Assembly: GCF_002001205.1 (NCBI RefSeq) | Contig: NZ_MUNZ01000145.1 | Span: 1-46,825, forward strand | DNA: 46,825 nt | Reading direction: 5' to 3' | DNA from: Hydrogenophaga sp. A37 | GTDB lineage: Bacteria > Pseudomonadota > Gammaproteobacteria > Burkholderiales > Burkholderiaceae_C | Shown here: one piece after another, positions 1 through 8,002 of the stretch | Numbering within the stretch: position 1 is the first letter of the stretch | Layout: the number at the start of each line of letters is the position of its first letter | Notes under the pieces: model-generated | Told to the model about the DNA's origin: nothing | The model's database searches: none | Seen by the model: only the letters and a program-made list of their open reading frames with translations | Program-made: the position numbers and the translations under genes

Positions 1-1
1 C

Positions 2-142
2 GATGAGGCGGGCCAGGCGCAGCAAGCGCGCTTTGCGACGACAATCCCGGCCAACGCCCGCACCTCGGTCTATGAGTCCAGCCTCATGGCCGCACTCAAT
101 GCCCATCTGGGCGACATCAAATCCTGGCTCAAAGTCGACTGA
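2..142 (+). CDS. C-terminal end of an unidentified protein (cut by window start)
   Basis: An open frame enters from the left edge and stops at a TGA (140-142), one base before the ATG of the next gene. The 46 visible residues contain a run of Ala/Gln, then an amphipathic stretch ending in GDIKSWLKVD. The one-base spacing to the HlyD-like gene suggests it is the preceding member of the same export-type operon. I do not recognise the family from this fragment; an outer-membrane or lipoprotein partner of the adaptors would fit the context but cannot be shown. Confidence 0.6.
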   Translation, partial: DEAGQAQQARFATTIPANARTSVYESSLMAALNAHLGDIKSWLKVD

Positions 143-143
143 C

Positions 144-974
144 ATGTTTCATCCATTCCTTTGGCGCGCCACCGGCGCGGCGTTGTGCCTGGGGGCACTC
201 TCTTTCACCGTGTCCGCCCAGACCACCGCGGCCGGTGCGGCCAAGGCGCCGGTGAGTGCACCGCCCAAGCCGGTGGCTCCGGCGCCAGCCGCTCCCGCAG
301 CCAGTGCCGCCAGCGAATCCGTTCGGGTGTTGGTGCTGCCCGCCGGCGAGACGATCCTCGCCAGCCCGGTTCCGGGCCGCATTGCACAGCTGCATGCCGG
401 CCTGGGCGTTCCGTTCAAGCAGGGTTCGGTGCTGGTGTCCATGGACTGCGACGAGCCACGGGCCCGTCTGGCCATGTCCAATGCCGATCAGGCCGCGGCC
501 ACCGACCAGTACGAAGCGAAGCTGCGCATGCAGGGCCTGGAGCAGGCCAGCGATGTGGAGGTGGCGCTGGCCGCCAGCGCCGTGGCCAAGGCCAAGGCGC
601 AGGTGAGCCTGTACCAGTTCCAGATCTCGCAGTGCTCCATCCGAGCACCCTGGGACGGCCGCACCGCCAAGCTGCACGTGCGCAGCCACATGACCGTGTC
701 GGCGGGGCAGCCCCTGCTGGATCTGGTGCGCAGCGGCCTGTTGCTGATGAAGCTCAACGTGCCATCCCGCTGGATTTCGACCATGAAAATGGGCCATGTG
801 TTTGACGTGACCATCGACGAAACCGGTCAGACCTACCAGGCCAAGGTGCACCGCATCAACGGCCGGGTCGATCCTGTGAGCCAGACCATCGAGCTGGAAG
901 CGTCCATGATCAAGTCACACCCGGATCTCCTGCCCGGCATGAGCGGGGTCGCGAAATTTGCCGGCATGCGTTGA
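144..974 (+). CDS. periplasmic adaptor (membrane fusion) protein, HlyD/RND type
   Basis: The product is a predicted secreted adaptor of about 276 residues. An N-terminal signal peptide (hydrophobic core ATGAALCLGALSFTVSA) is followed by a Pro/Ala-rich linker. A biotinyl-lipoyl-like half-motif comes next (GRIAQLHAGLGVPFKQGSVL), then a helical segment rich in Ala/Gln and the second lipoyl half (IRAPWDGRTAKLHV). A beta-barrel part ends in LLPGMSGVAKF, typical of RND adaptors. The ATG at 144 follows directly after the upstream stop and gives a clean signal peptide; longer in-frame starts would lack one. It leads a compact operon with a second adaptor and an M50-type protein, so it probably bridges an inner-membrane exporter and an outer-membrane channel. 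No transporter ATPase is visible in the window. Family is clear, substrate unknown. Confidence 0.85.
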   Translation: MFHPFLWRATGAALCLGALSFTVSAQTTAAGAAKAPVSAPPKPVAPAPAAPAASAASESVRVLVLPAGETILASPVPGRIAQLHAGLGVPFKQGSVLVSMDCDEPRARLAMSNADQAAATDQYEAKLRMQGLEQASDVEVALAASAVAKAKAQVSLYQFQISQCSIRAPWDGRTAKLHVRSHMTVSAGQPLLDLVRSGLLLMKLNVPSRWISTMKMGHVFDVTIDETGQTYQAKVHRINGRVDPVSQTIELEASMIKSHPDLLPGMSGVAKFAGMR

Positions 975-983
975 GTCCGTGAC

Positions 984-2309
984 ATGACCGATCCATCGGA
1001 TCTGGGCGTCCTGCTTCAGATCGAAGCCCGGGCCCTTGAAGCCCACACCCTTCCCGCGTTGCGCTTCACCATCGTCAACGAGACCCATGCGCTGACGCCT
1101 TACCGGCAGGCAGCGATGTTCGAGCTGGAGGGTGCGCGGTTCCGGCTCACCGCGGCCTCGGGTCTGGTGAGCGTGGCCAACGATTCACCGTTTGCGGTAT
1201 GGTTGAGCCAGTTCGCACAGCGCTTCCCCCGCGACGGCGCGGTGCACCGCCTGGATTTCGCCGACGCGTCGCCCGCCGACGCTGAAGGGTGGGGCGAGTG
1301 GTTGCCCGAGCACCTGCTGCTCGTGCCGCTGCGCGACCGGCAGGGCGCTCTGCAGGCGATGGTGGTGTACGCCGCTGAGCAGCCGTGGGAAGACGCTTCA
1401 CTCGACCTGCTGGCCCGCCTGCACGCCACCTACGGCTATTGTTTTGCGGCCATGCGGCAGACCTCGCAAGGCCGTTGGGGCGGTGTGCGCGGCTTGTTCA
1501 AAAAACGCAACCGCTGGTTGATCGGCACGGCGCTGCTCTTGAGCCTGTTGATTCCCGTTCGCCTGTCGGTGCTGGCTCCGGCGGAGGTGATTGCGCTCAA
1601 CGCGATGACCGTTTCGGCGCCGCAGGACGGCGTGGTGGGCTCTTTTGCGGTCGCGCCCAATGCGCGGGTGAAGGCCGGCGATATCCTCTTTTCGCTGGAC
1701 GACTCGGCCCTGTTGAACCGGCTGGCGGTCGCGCGCAAATCGCTGGAGGTGGCCCAGGCCGACGCTCACATCGCGCAGCAGCGGGCTTTTGACGACCTCA
1801 AGAGCAAGGCCGACGTGGCCGTGGCGCTGGGCCGGGTGCGGGAGAAAGAGGCCGAGCTGGTGGCGGTCGAAACCCAGGCGCAGCGTGTGGAGGTTCGCGC
1901 CGAACGCGACGGCATCGCCATCTTTGCCGACACCAACGACTGGCTGGGGCGTCCGGTCATGACTGGCGAGCGGGTCATGCAGCTCGCCCAGCCCGAAGAC
2001 GGCGGCATCCAGGTCTGGCTGGCGGTGGCCGATGCCATCAACCTGGAGCTGGACGCGCCGGTGCGGCTGTTCCTGCACACCGAGCCGCTGAGCCCGCGCA
2101 CCGGGCGCCTGATCGAAGCGAGTTACCAGTCGTCGCTGAGCCCCGAAGGCGTGGCCTCTTACAAGTTGCGGGCCCGGTTTGAGGAGGGCAGCGAGCTGCC
2201 CCGCATCGGTCTGCGCGGCACGGCCCGCATCTCGGGCGAGTGGGTGCTGCTGGGTTACTACCTGTTCCGGCGTCCGATCGCACACCTGCGGGAGTGGAGC
2301 GGGCTGTGA
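984..2309 (+). CDS. HlyD-family adaptor with N-terminal GAF-like domain
   Basis: This 441-residue protein has three parts. Residues ~1-165 look like a GAF-type sensory fold and contain the stretch LPALRFTIVNET. A transmembrane helix follows at about residues 178-197 (LIGTALLLSLLIPVRLSVL). A lipoyl-type adaptor region then has halves near SAPQDGVVGSFAVAPNARV and VEVRAERDGIAIF, separated by a helical hairpin. It starts ten bases after the previous gene, and its stop overlaps the GTG of the M50 gene by four bases, so the three are translationally coupled. The cytosolic GAF-like part combined with a periplasmic adaptor is unusual for classical HlyD proteins and suggests sensing or docking on the cytoplasmic side. 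Domain calls are from sequence pattern only. Confidence 0.8.
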   Translation: MTDPSDLGVLLQIEARALEAHTLPALRFTIVNETHALTPYRQAAMFELEGARFRLTAASGLVSVANDSPFAVWLSQFAQRFPRDGAVHRLDFADASPADAEGWGEWLPEHLLLVPLRDRQGALQAMVVYAAEQPWEDASLDLLARLHATYGYCFAAMRQTSQGRWGGVRGLFKKRNRWLIGTALLLSLLIPVRLSVLAPAEVIALNAMTVSAPQDGVVGSFAVAPNARVKAGDILFSLDDSALLNRLAVARKSLEVAQADAHIAQQRAFDDLKSKADVAVALGRVREKEAELVAVETQAQRVEVRAERDGIAIFADTNDWLGRPVMTGERVMQLAQPEDGGIQVWLAVADAINLELDAPVRLFLHTEPLSPRTGRLIEASYQSSLSPEGVASYKLRARFEEGSELPRIGLRGTARISGEWVLLGYYLFRRPIAHLREWSGL

Positions 2310-4489
2310 GCGACGGCACCTCGGTCGATGTGACAGGGGCCATTCGCCTGAAGGCACCGCCTCGCAAAGCGCCGCCCCGCAAGGTGCCGCTGCCCCCGAT
2401 CCGCGACGAGCTGATCCTGTTTGCCGCCGCGCCCAACGAAGACGGCACGCCCGCCTGGATGATCCAGGACCCGGTGACCAACCGGTTTTACCGGATCGGC
2501 TGGATCGATTTTGAGTTGCTGGTCCACTGGGCCGACAACGACGTGGCGTCGCTGGTGCGCTCGGTCAACGAGCAAACGCCACTCAACGTCACGGTGGACG
2601 ACGTCCGCCAGCTGAGCAAGTTCCTCGCCGACAACCAGCTGCTTCGCCTCAGCACCCCGGCCGACGTGGCCAAGGCCTTGGCCCGCGCTCAGGGCATGAA
2701 GCGCTCGTTCTTCGAGTGGCTGCTGCACAACTACCTGTTTTTCCGTTTGCCGCTGGTGCGGCCCCAGCGCTGGCTGGCGGCGCTGCAGCCCTGGCTGGCC
2801 CGCATCCACATGCCGCTGGTGGCGGGCGTGATCGGCCTGATCACCCTGGTGGGGATGTACCTGGTGTCGCGCCAGTGGGACGTGTTCACCCACACCCTGG
2901 TCGACAACATGACCCTGACCGGGATGATGGGCTACGCCGCCGCCATGCTGTTTGCCAAGACGCTGCACGAGCTGGGTCACGCCCTGGTGGCCACACGTTA
3001 CGGCGTGCGGGTGGCTCACATGGGGGTGGCCTTCCTGGTGCTGCTGCCCATGCTCTACACCGACACGGGCGAAAGCTGGCGCCTGAAAGATTCGCGGCAG
3101 CGCCTGGCGATTGCCGCCGCGGGCATCTCGGTGGAGCTGGCCCTGGCGGGCATCGCCACGCTGGTCTGGACGCTGGCGCCCGATGGCGCGTTCCGCAACG
3201 GTATGTTTTTCCTGGCCACGACGAGCTGGGTGCTGACGCTGGCGATCAACGCCAGCCCGTTCATGCGTTTTGATGGCTATTTCATCGCCAGTGATCTGAT
3301 GGACCTGCCCAACCTGCACGAGCGGTCCAGCGCCCTGGCCCGCACCTGGATGCGGCGCAGCTTGCTGGGTTTCGATGAAAAGTGGCCAGAGGATTTCCCC
3401 CTGCCCAAGCGGCGGGCGCTGATCGGTTTTGCGCTGTTCACCTGGCTGTACCGGCTCACCGTGTTCATCGGCATCGCCCTGCTGGTGTATTACTTCTTCT
3501 TCAAATTGCTCGGTATCCTGTTGATGGCGCTGGAGCTGGTGTGGTTCATCGGAAAGCCGGTCATGAAAGAACTTGAGGTCTGGAAGAAGCGGCGCGCCGA
3601 AATCAGCACGCCGCGGCGCTGGTGGCTGGCCGGCATCGCGCTGCTGGCGGTGGGCGTGCTGGTGTTTCCATTCAGCAGCAGGGTGTCGGGTTATGGCTGG
3701 TTCCACGCCCAGAACCAACAGTTGATTCACGCGCCCTTTGCGGCACAGATCGTGTCGGTGCCCACGCAGCGCCAGTTCAAGACCGGCGAGGTGCTGTTCG
3801 TGTTGGAGTCGTCCATGCTCAGCATCGCCCAGGACAAGTCGCGTCAGATGGCCCAGGCCAGGGGCAGCCAGATCGCGGGTCTGCTCGGTTTGCCCGATGG
3901 CGAAGCGCAGCGCCAGACGCTCAATTCGCAGAAAGCCTATTTCGAGGCCGAAGAGAAGATGAGCGTGGACGAGCAGGCGCGCCTCACGCTCCGCGCGCCC
4001 TTCGACGGCGAGCTGCACGATGTGGACCACGGGCTGGCGCCCGGCGTCTGGGTCAAGCCGCGCGAGCCCCTGGCCATCCTGGTGGATCGCAAAGCCTGGG
4101 TGATCGAGGCCTATATTGCCGAGGCCGACCTGGACCGCGTGGTGGTGGGGCAGGCGGTGCGGGCGCGGTTGTTGTCCGATCCCATGGCCTGGACCGGCGG
4201 TCACATCGAGGCGATCGACGTGTCTCGAACGCTCGCGCTGCCCAGTCCCATGCTCGACGCCTCCAATGGCGGTCCCATCGCCACGGTGACCGAAGCGGCC
4301 CGTGAAGGCAAGGAGCGCAGCCAGGTCGTGCGCGACGCCTTGTTTCGGGTGCGCATCGCATTGGACGAACCGCTGCCCACAAACCAGGTGTCCACCGTGA
4401 GGGTGAGCATCGAGGGCAAGACCGAATCGATCGCGTCGAGCGCTTTGCGGAAGATGGCGTCTGTCTTCATCCGCGAAAGCGGGTTCTAG
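2306..4489 (+). CDS. M50 site-2-protease-like membrane protein with lipoyl domain and PqqD/RRE-like N-terminus
   Basis: The 727-residue product is built as follows. A Pro/Lys-rich N-terminus leads into residues ~50-118, which resemble a PqqD/RRE winged-helix fold (NRFYRIGWIDFELL...LSKFLADNQLLRL). Multiple membrane helices carry the zinc motif HELGH (H221-H225), and a distal ligand motif RFDGYF has Asp323. A C-terminal adaptor-like region (~480-720) has lipoyl halves (IHAPFAAQIVSV and LRAPFDGELHDV). The GTG at 2306 is chosen because it forms a 4-bp GTGA overlap with the upstream stop and has a GGAG-type site six bases before it. Both HExxH and the distal Asp are intact, so proteolytic activity is plausible. 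The lipoyl part suggests it also acts in export with the two adaptors. The RRE-like call is the least certain. Confidence 0.85.
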   Translation: MSDGTSVDVTGAIRLKAPPRKAPPRKVPLPPIRDELILFAAAPNEDGTPAWMIQDPVTNRFYRIGWIDFELLVHWADNDVASLVRSVNEQTPLNVTVDDVRQLSKFLADNQLLRLSTPADVAKALARAQGMKRSFFEWLLHNYLFFRLPLVRPQRWLAALQPWLARIHMPLVAGVIGLITLVGMYLVSRQWDVFTHTLVDNMTLTGMMGYAAAMLFAKTLHELGHALVATRYGVRVAHMGVAFLVLLPMLYTDTGESWRLKDSRQRLAIAAAGISVELALAGIATLVWTLAPDGAFRNGMFFLATTSWVLTLAINASPFMRFDGYFIASDLMDLPNLHERSSALARTWMRRSLLGFDEKWPEDFPLPKRRALIGFALFTWLYRLTVFIGIALLVYYFFFKLLGILLMALELVWFIGKPVMKELEVWKKRRAEISTPRRWWLAGIALLAVGVLVFPFSSRVSGYGWFHAQNQQLIHAPFAAQIVSVPTQRQFKTGEVLFVLESSMLSIAQDKSRQMAQARGSQIAGLLGLPDGEAQRQTLNSQKAYFEAEEKMSVDEQARLTLRAPFDGELHDVDHGLAPGVWVKPREPLAILVDRKAWVIEAYIAEADLDRVVVGQAVRARLLSDPMAWTGGHIEAIDVSRTLALPSPMLDASNGGPIATVTEAAREGKERSQVVRDALFRVRIALDEPLPTNQVSTVRVSIEGKTESIASSALRKMASVFIRESGF

Positions 4490-4570
4490 AAGCCCCCACG
4501 CTCCGCCGCTGCGCGGGTCGCTGTTCCCATACCCACATCCCTGTCGTTTTCCCGTGCGATCATTGAGCGC

Positions 4571-5299
4571 ATGAGCATTCTGCGTGTCGCGACGTACAAC
4601 ATCCACAAGGGCGTCCAGGGTCTGGGTCTGGCGCGCCGGCTGGAGATTCACAACCTGGTCCACGCGGTGGAGCAGTTCGACGCCGACATCGTCTGCCTGC
4701 AGGAGGTGCGCCGGCACCACCGCAAGCTGGAAAAATACTTCACCCGCTGGCCCGATCTGGACCAGGCCGGTTATCTGTCGCCAGAGGGCTACGAGTCGGT
4801 CTACCGCACCAATGCGGTGACGCGCCACGGCGAGCACGGCAACGCCCTGCTGTCGCGCTGGCCGGTGCTGGACACGCGCCATTCCGACGTGTCCGACCAC
4901 CGTTTCGAGCAGCGCGGACTCCTGCACGTGCAACTGCTGGTCGAGGGGAAAGAGGTGCACGTGGTGGTGGTCCATTTCGGACTGATCCACGCCAGCCGCG
5001 AGCGTCAGGTGGAGCGGCTGGGCCGTTACATCGGGACCGAGGTGCCGCCCGGCGCGCCGCTCATCGTGGCGGGTGATTTCAACGATTGGGGCGCTCAGTT
5101 GCTCAAGCCCATGGCGGCGCTGGACCTGCGCACCTTCGATGGCATCCGCCTGCCCACCTACCCGTCTCGCCTGCCGCTGCTGCACATGGACCGCATCTAC
5201 GTGCGCGGGCTCCGTCCCGTCAACGCACACGTGCCGCACGGGCGCGCCTGGACGCGCATGTCCGACCACCTGCCCCTGATCGCCGAGCTGGAGCTGTGA
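4571..5299 (+). CDS. endonuclease/exonuclease/phosphatase-family protein
   Basis: This is a 242-residue protein of the EEP (DNase I-like) fold. Visible signatures are the N-terminal VATYNIHKGV (metal/phosphate-site Asn), IVCLQEVRR with the metal-binding Glu, VVVHFGLI, the catalytic VAGDFNDWG (Asp/Asn pair), and the C-terminal MSDHLPLIAEL carrying the general-base Asp-His. All canonical active-site motifs are present, so it should be a metal-dependent phosphodiesterase or phosphatase. The substrate cannot be told from sequence. Its stop overlaps the GTG of the cardiolipin synthase gene. The same pairing of an EEP protein with a phospholipase-D-type lipid synthase is common in beta-proteobacteria, which suggests a role linked to phospholipids. 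Confidence 0.88.
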   Translation: MSILRVATYNIHKGVQGLGLARRLEIHNLVHAVEQFDADIVCLQEVRRHHRKLEKYFTRWPDLDQAGYLSPEGYESVYRTNAVTRHGEHGNALLSRWPVLDTRHSDVSDHRFEQRGLLHVQLLVEGKEVHVVVVHFGLIHASRERQVERLGRYIGTEVPPGAPLIVAGDFNDWGAQLLKPMAALDLRTFDGIRLPTYPSRLPLLHMDRIYVRGLRPVNAHVPHGRAWTRMSDHLPLIAELEL

Positions 5300-6612
5300 C
5301 ACCCGACCACGATGACGCCGACCCGCCGGTGCGCCCCGGGCCAGCCGTCGCGCGTCCGGGTCACCAGCTCCTGCTGCTGGAAGGGGGCGCGGCGTTGTTT
5401 CCTGCGCTGGTGGAGGCGATGGACGCCGCGCGCCGGGTGGTCCACCTGGAGACCTACATCTTCGAATTCGCCGGTTCGGCGCTCAGCGTGGCCGAGGCGC
5501 TGGAGCGAGCGGCACGGCGTGGCGTGCTGGTGCGGCTGGTGGTCGATGGCGTCGGCACGCCGAGGGTGCCGCTGGAGTGGCAGCAGCGCTTTGCGCAAGC
5601 GGGTGTGCGCTGGCGGGTCTATGCGCCCCTGGGGCGCCTGGGCCTCCTGTTTCCGAGCCGCTGGCGTCGCCTGCATCGAAAGCTCTGCGTGGTGGACGGT
5701 ACCGTGGGTTTCTGCGGTGGCATCAACCTCATCGACGACCAGGACGACGGGGCGCTGGGCCGCCTCAACGTGCCGCGGCTGGATTTCTCGCTGCGCGTGG
5801 CGGGGCCCTTGGTGGACGACATGGTGGAGACCATGGAGCAGCTCTGGTGGCGCCTGCAGGCGGTGCGCAGAGCCCGGCAGCGGGAGTTCAAGGCGGCCTG
5901 GGACGCGTTGCGCGAAACCTTGCCCATGGGTGACTTTTCTCGTCAACTCAAGAAAATCGAGGACTTCAGCGCGGGCGCCACCGATGTGAGCCCCGATGCT
6001 GAGAGCGACGGGGCGGCCGGGCCGTTGGGCGTGAACGACGCGCGCGCCGCGCTGCTGCTGCGCGACAACGTCAGCCACCGTCACGACATCGAGCGTGCCT
6101 ACCTGAAGGCGCTGGGCTTGGCCCGGCAAGACATCGTGATCGCCAACGCCTACTTTGTTCCCGGCCGCCGCCTGCGCCGCGCGCTCACCATGGCGAGCTC
6201 GCGTGGCGTGCGCGTGCGCCTGCTGCTGCAGGGGCGGTACGAAAACTTCTTCCAGTACCGCGCCGCCCGGCCGGTGTATCAGGAGCTGCTGAACGCTGGC
6301 ATCGACATCCGCGAGTACGCGCCCAGCGCCTTGCACGCCAAGGTGGCGGTGGTGGACCGCGCCTGGGCGACGGTGGGTTCGACCAACCTCGACCCGCTCT
6401 CGATGCTGCTGGCGCGCGAGGCCAACGTGATGACCACCGACCGGCGCTTCGCCGAGCTGCTGCACCAGCGGCTTGATGCGCTGGTCGAGCAGGCCGGACA
6501 AAAACTCGACGCCGCCTCGCTGGGGCGGCGCCCCTGGTACCAACGGGCGTTGGACCGGTTTGCGTTCGGGGTCATGCGGATGCTGCTGTTCGTGACCGGG
6601 CACAGGTATTAG
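5296..6612 (+). CDS. clsB: cardiolipin synthase ClsB (phospholipase D family)
   Basis: The 438-residue protein has two phospholipase-D HKD motifs: HRKLCVVDGTVGFCGGINL in the first half and HAKVAVVDRAWATVGSTNLD in the second. This two-motif layout with no N-terminal membrane helices matches the ClsB group, which condenses phospholipids into cardiolipin at the inner membrane. The GTG at 5296 is preferred because it overlaps the upstream stop as GTGA; an in-frame ATG further upstream would lie inside the EEP gene. Both histidines, lysines and aspartates are intact. It is translationally coupled to the EEP gene and followed by a dispersed intergenic repeat. Confidence 0.9.
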   Translation: MTPDHDDADPPVRPGPAVARPGHQLLLLEGGAALFPALVEAMDAARRVVHLETYIFEFAGSALSVAEALERAARRGVLVRLVVDGVGTPRVPLEWQQRFAQAGVRWRVYAPLGRLGLLFPSRWRRLHRKLCVVDGTVGFCGGINLIDDQDDGALGRLNVPRLDFSLRVAGPLVDDMVETMEQLWWRLQAVRRARQREFKAAWDALRETLPMGDFSRQLKKIEDFSAGATDVSPDAESDGAAGPLGVNDARAALLLRDNVSHRHDIERAYLKALGLARQDIVIANAYFVPGRRLRRALTMASSRGVRVRLLLQGRYENFFQYRAARPVYQELLNAGIDIREYAPSALHAKVAVVDRAWATVGSTNLDPLSMLLAREANVMTTDRRFAELLHQRLDALVEQAGQKLDAASLGRRPWYQRALDRFAFGVMRMLLFVTGHRY

Positions 6613-6616
6613 GAGG

Positions 6617-6700
6617 CACCCCCGCCGCACTGCGCGCGACCCCCTCCAGGGGGCAACGCTGGCGGCCCGGCGAAGCCGGTTCCGCGGCGTTCTGGGTGGG
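6617..6700 (+). repeat. dispersed GC-rich intergenic repeat, copy A
   Basis: This is a short element built of small GC hairpins in tandem: CCCCCT-CC-AGGGGG, then CCGGC-GAA-GCCGG, then a GC-rich tail. The same ordered blocks recur between other genes at 9746, 10766, 19760 and 27858-28028. It lies between clsB and folE, just after the clsB stop. Confidence 0.8.
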
Positions 6701-6769
6701 GGCACTTCGCGCCCCCAAAACCCCAAGTATTGGGCGCTTTGAGGGCCGGTGTTAGCATGCCTGATGCTC

Positions 6770-7498
6770 ATGAAAACCGAACCTGACATGACCCCTGCCA
6801 CCCCTTCAGACGATGACGAGGGCGTGCCCGTTTCCGTCAAGATCCGCGAGCGCGTCAAGGCCTCTCGCCAGCGTTTCCACTCCAACGACAACATCGCCGA
6901 GTTCATCCAGCCCGGTGAGCTGGACCAGTTGCTGGAGGAGGTCACGGTCAAGATGCAGGGCGTGCTCGACAGCATGGTGATCGACACCGAGAACGACCAC
7001 AACACCGGCGACACCGCGCGCCGCGTGGCCAAGATGTACCTGAAAGAGGTGTTCAACGGCCGCTATGTCAAGGGTCCGGCTGTCACCGAGTTTCCCAACG
7101 CCGAGCACCTCAACGAGCTGATGATCGTCGGCCCGATCACCGTGCGCAGCGCCTGCAGCCACCACTTCTGCCCGGTCATCGGAAAGATATGGATCGGCGT
7201 CATGCCCAACGAGCACACCAACGTGATCGGCCTGTCCAAATACGCGCGCCTGGCCGAGTGGATCATGGGCCGCCCGCAGATCCAGGAAGAGGCCGTGGTG
7301 CAGCTGGCCGACCTGATCCAGGAAAAGACCCAACCCGACGGTCTGGCCATCGTCATGGAGGCCAGCCACTACTGCATGGCCTGGCGCGGCGTGAAGGACA
7401 TGGACAGCAAGATGATCAACTCCGTCATGCGCGGCGTGTTCCTCAAAGACCCCAACCTGCGCCGCGAATTCCTCTCCCTCATCCCCCGCAAATCCTGA
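6770..7498 (+). CDS. folE: GTP cyclohydrolase I FolE
   Basis: The product (about 242 residues) catalyses GTP to 7,8-dihydroneopterin triphosphate, the first step of folate/pterin synthesis. Key signatures are the zinc-site ACSHHFCPVIGK, the NVIGLSKYARL helix, the IQEEAVVQLAD segment and SHYCMAWRGV with the second zinc Cys. The pattern is the type I enzyme, not the FolE2 type. The start is uncertain: ATG codons at 6764, 6770 and 6788 are in frame and none has a strong ribosome site. I chose 6770; 6788 gives a protein equally complete in its domain. A BLUF photoreceptor gene begins 10 bp after the stop and is probably co-transcribed. Confidence 0.93.
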   Translation: MKTEPDMTPATPSDDDEGVPVSVKIRERVKASRQRFHSNDNIAEFIQPGELDQLLEEVTVKMQGVLDSMVIDTENDHNTGDTARRVAKMYLKEVFNGRYVKGPAVTEFPNAEHLNELMIVGPITVRSACSHHFCPVIGKIWIGVMPNEHTNVIGLSKYARLAEWIMGRPQIQEEAVVQLADLIQEKTQPDGLAIVMEASHYCMAWRGVKDMDSKMINSVMRGVFLKDPNLRREFLSLIPRKS

Positions 7499-7508
7499 AG
7501 AACACACC

Positions 7509-7934
7509 ATGCTGGTACGTCTGCTTTATGTCAGCCGCGCGATCGACAAGGACTGCGCCAAGACCATCGAATCGGTGCTCGAAACCTCCCGCGCCCACAA
7601 CATGGGCAACGGCATCACCGGCGTGCTCTGCTACGGTGGTGGCATCTTCCTGCAGGCCATCGAGGGCGGTCGCAGCGCGGTCAATACGCTCTACAACCAC
7701 ATCGCCGCCGACCAGCGCCACACCGACGTCGTCTTGCTGCACTACGAGGAGATCAGCGAGCGCCGTTTTGGTGGCTGGACCATGGGTCAGGTCAACCTCT
7801 CCAAGCTCAACACCTCCATCGTGCTCAAGTACTCCGAGCGCCCCGAGTTCGATCCCTACGGTGTCTCGGGCAAGGTCTCGCTGGCGCTGCTGGAGGAGCT
7901 GATGGCCACCGCCTCGATCATCGGTCGGGCTTGA
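7509..7934 (+). CDS. BLUF-domain blue-light photoreceptor
   Basis: This 141-residue protein is a single BLUF domain with a short helical C-terminal cap. The flavin-switch residues are all in place: Tyr7 (RLLYVSRA), Asn31 (HNMGNGITGV), Gln49 (FLQAIEG), and Trp90/Met92 (FGGWTM). It should bind FAD and respond to blue light by hydrogen-bond rearrangement around the flavin. No output domain is fused, so it must act through a partner protein. It follows folE by 10 bp and is closed by a strong intrinsic terminator, so folE and the photoreceptor probably share one transcript. The partner and the physiological output are not visible. Confidence 0.92.
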   Translation: MLVRLLYVSRAIDKDCAKTIESVLETSRAHNMGNGITGVLCYGGGIFLQAIEGGRSAVNTLYNHIAADQRHTDVVLLHYEEISERRFGGWTMGQVNLSKLNTSIVLKYSERPEFDPYGVSGKVSLALLEELMATASIIGRA

Positions 7935-7949
7935 GGTTTTTTCCCCCGC

Positions 7950-7986
7950 AGCCGCAGTGAGCTCTTGCCGGGCACTGCGGCTTTTT
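7950..7986 (+). terminator. intrinsic terminator after the folE-BLUF operon
   Basis: A perfect 10-bp stem AGCCGCAGTG / CACTGCGGCT (7950-7959 and 7973-7982) with a 13-base loop is followed directly by a T tract (CTTTTTC). It lies 15 bases after the BLUF stop codon. Confidence 0.9.
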
Positions 7987-8002
7987 CTTGGCAGTTCCCC
8001 AC

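Noticed and set aside
4490..4530. Further copy of the dispersed repeat after the M50 gene
   Set aside because: The GC-rich run CCCCCACGCTCCGCCGCTGC only partly resembles the first block and lacks the CCCCCT-AGGGGG and GCCGG hairpins.
2258..5302. Very long open frame on the minus strand (about 1000 codons)
   Set aside because: It is antisense to the M50, EEP and adaptor genes, which have clear domain motifs; its own translation is His/Gln/Arg-rich with no recognisable domain, as expected from GC-rich shadow frames.
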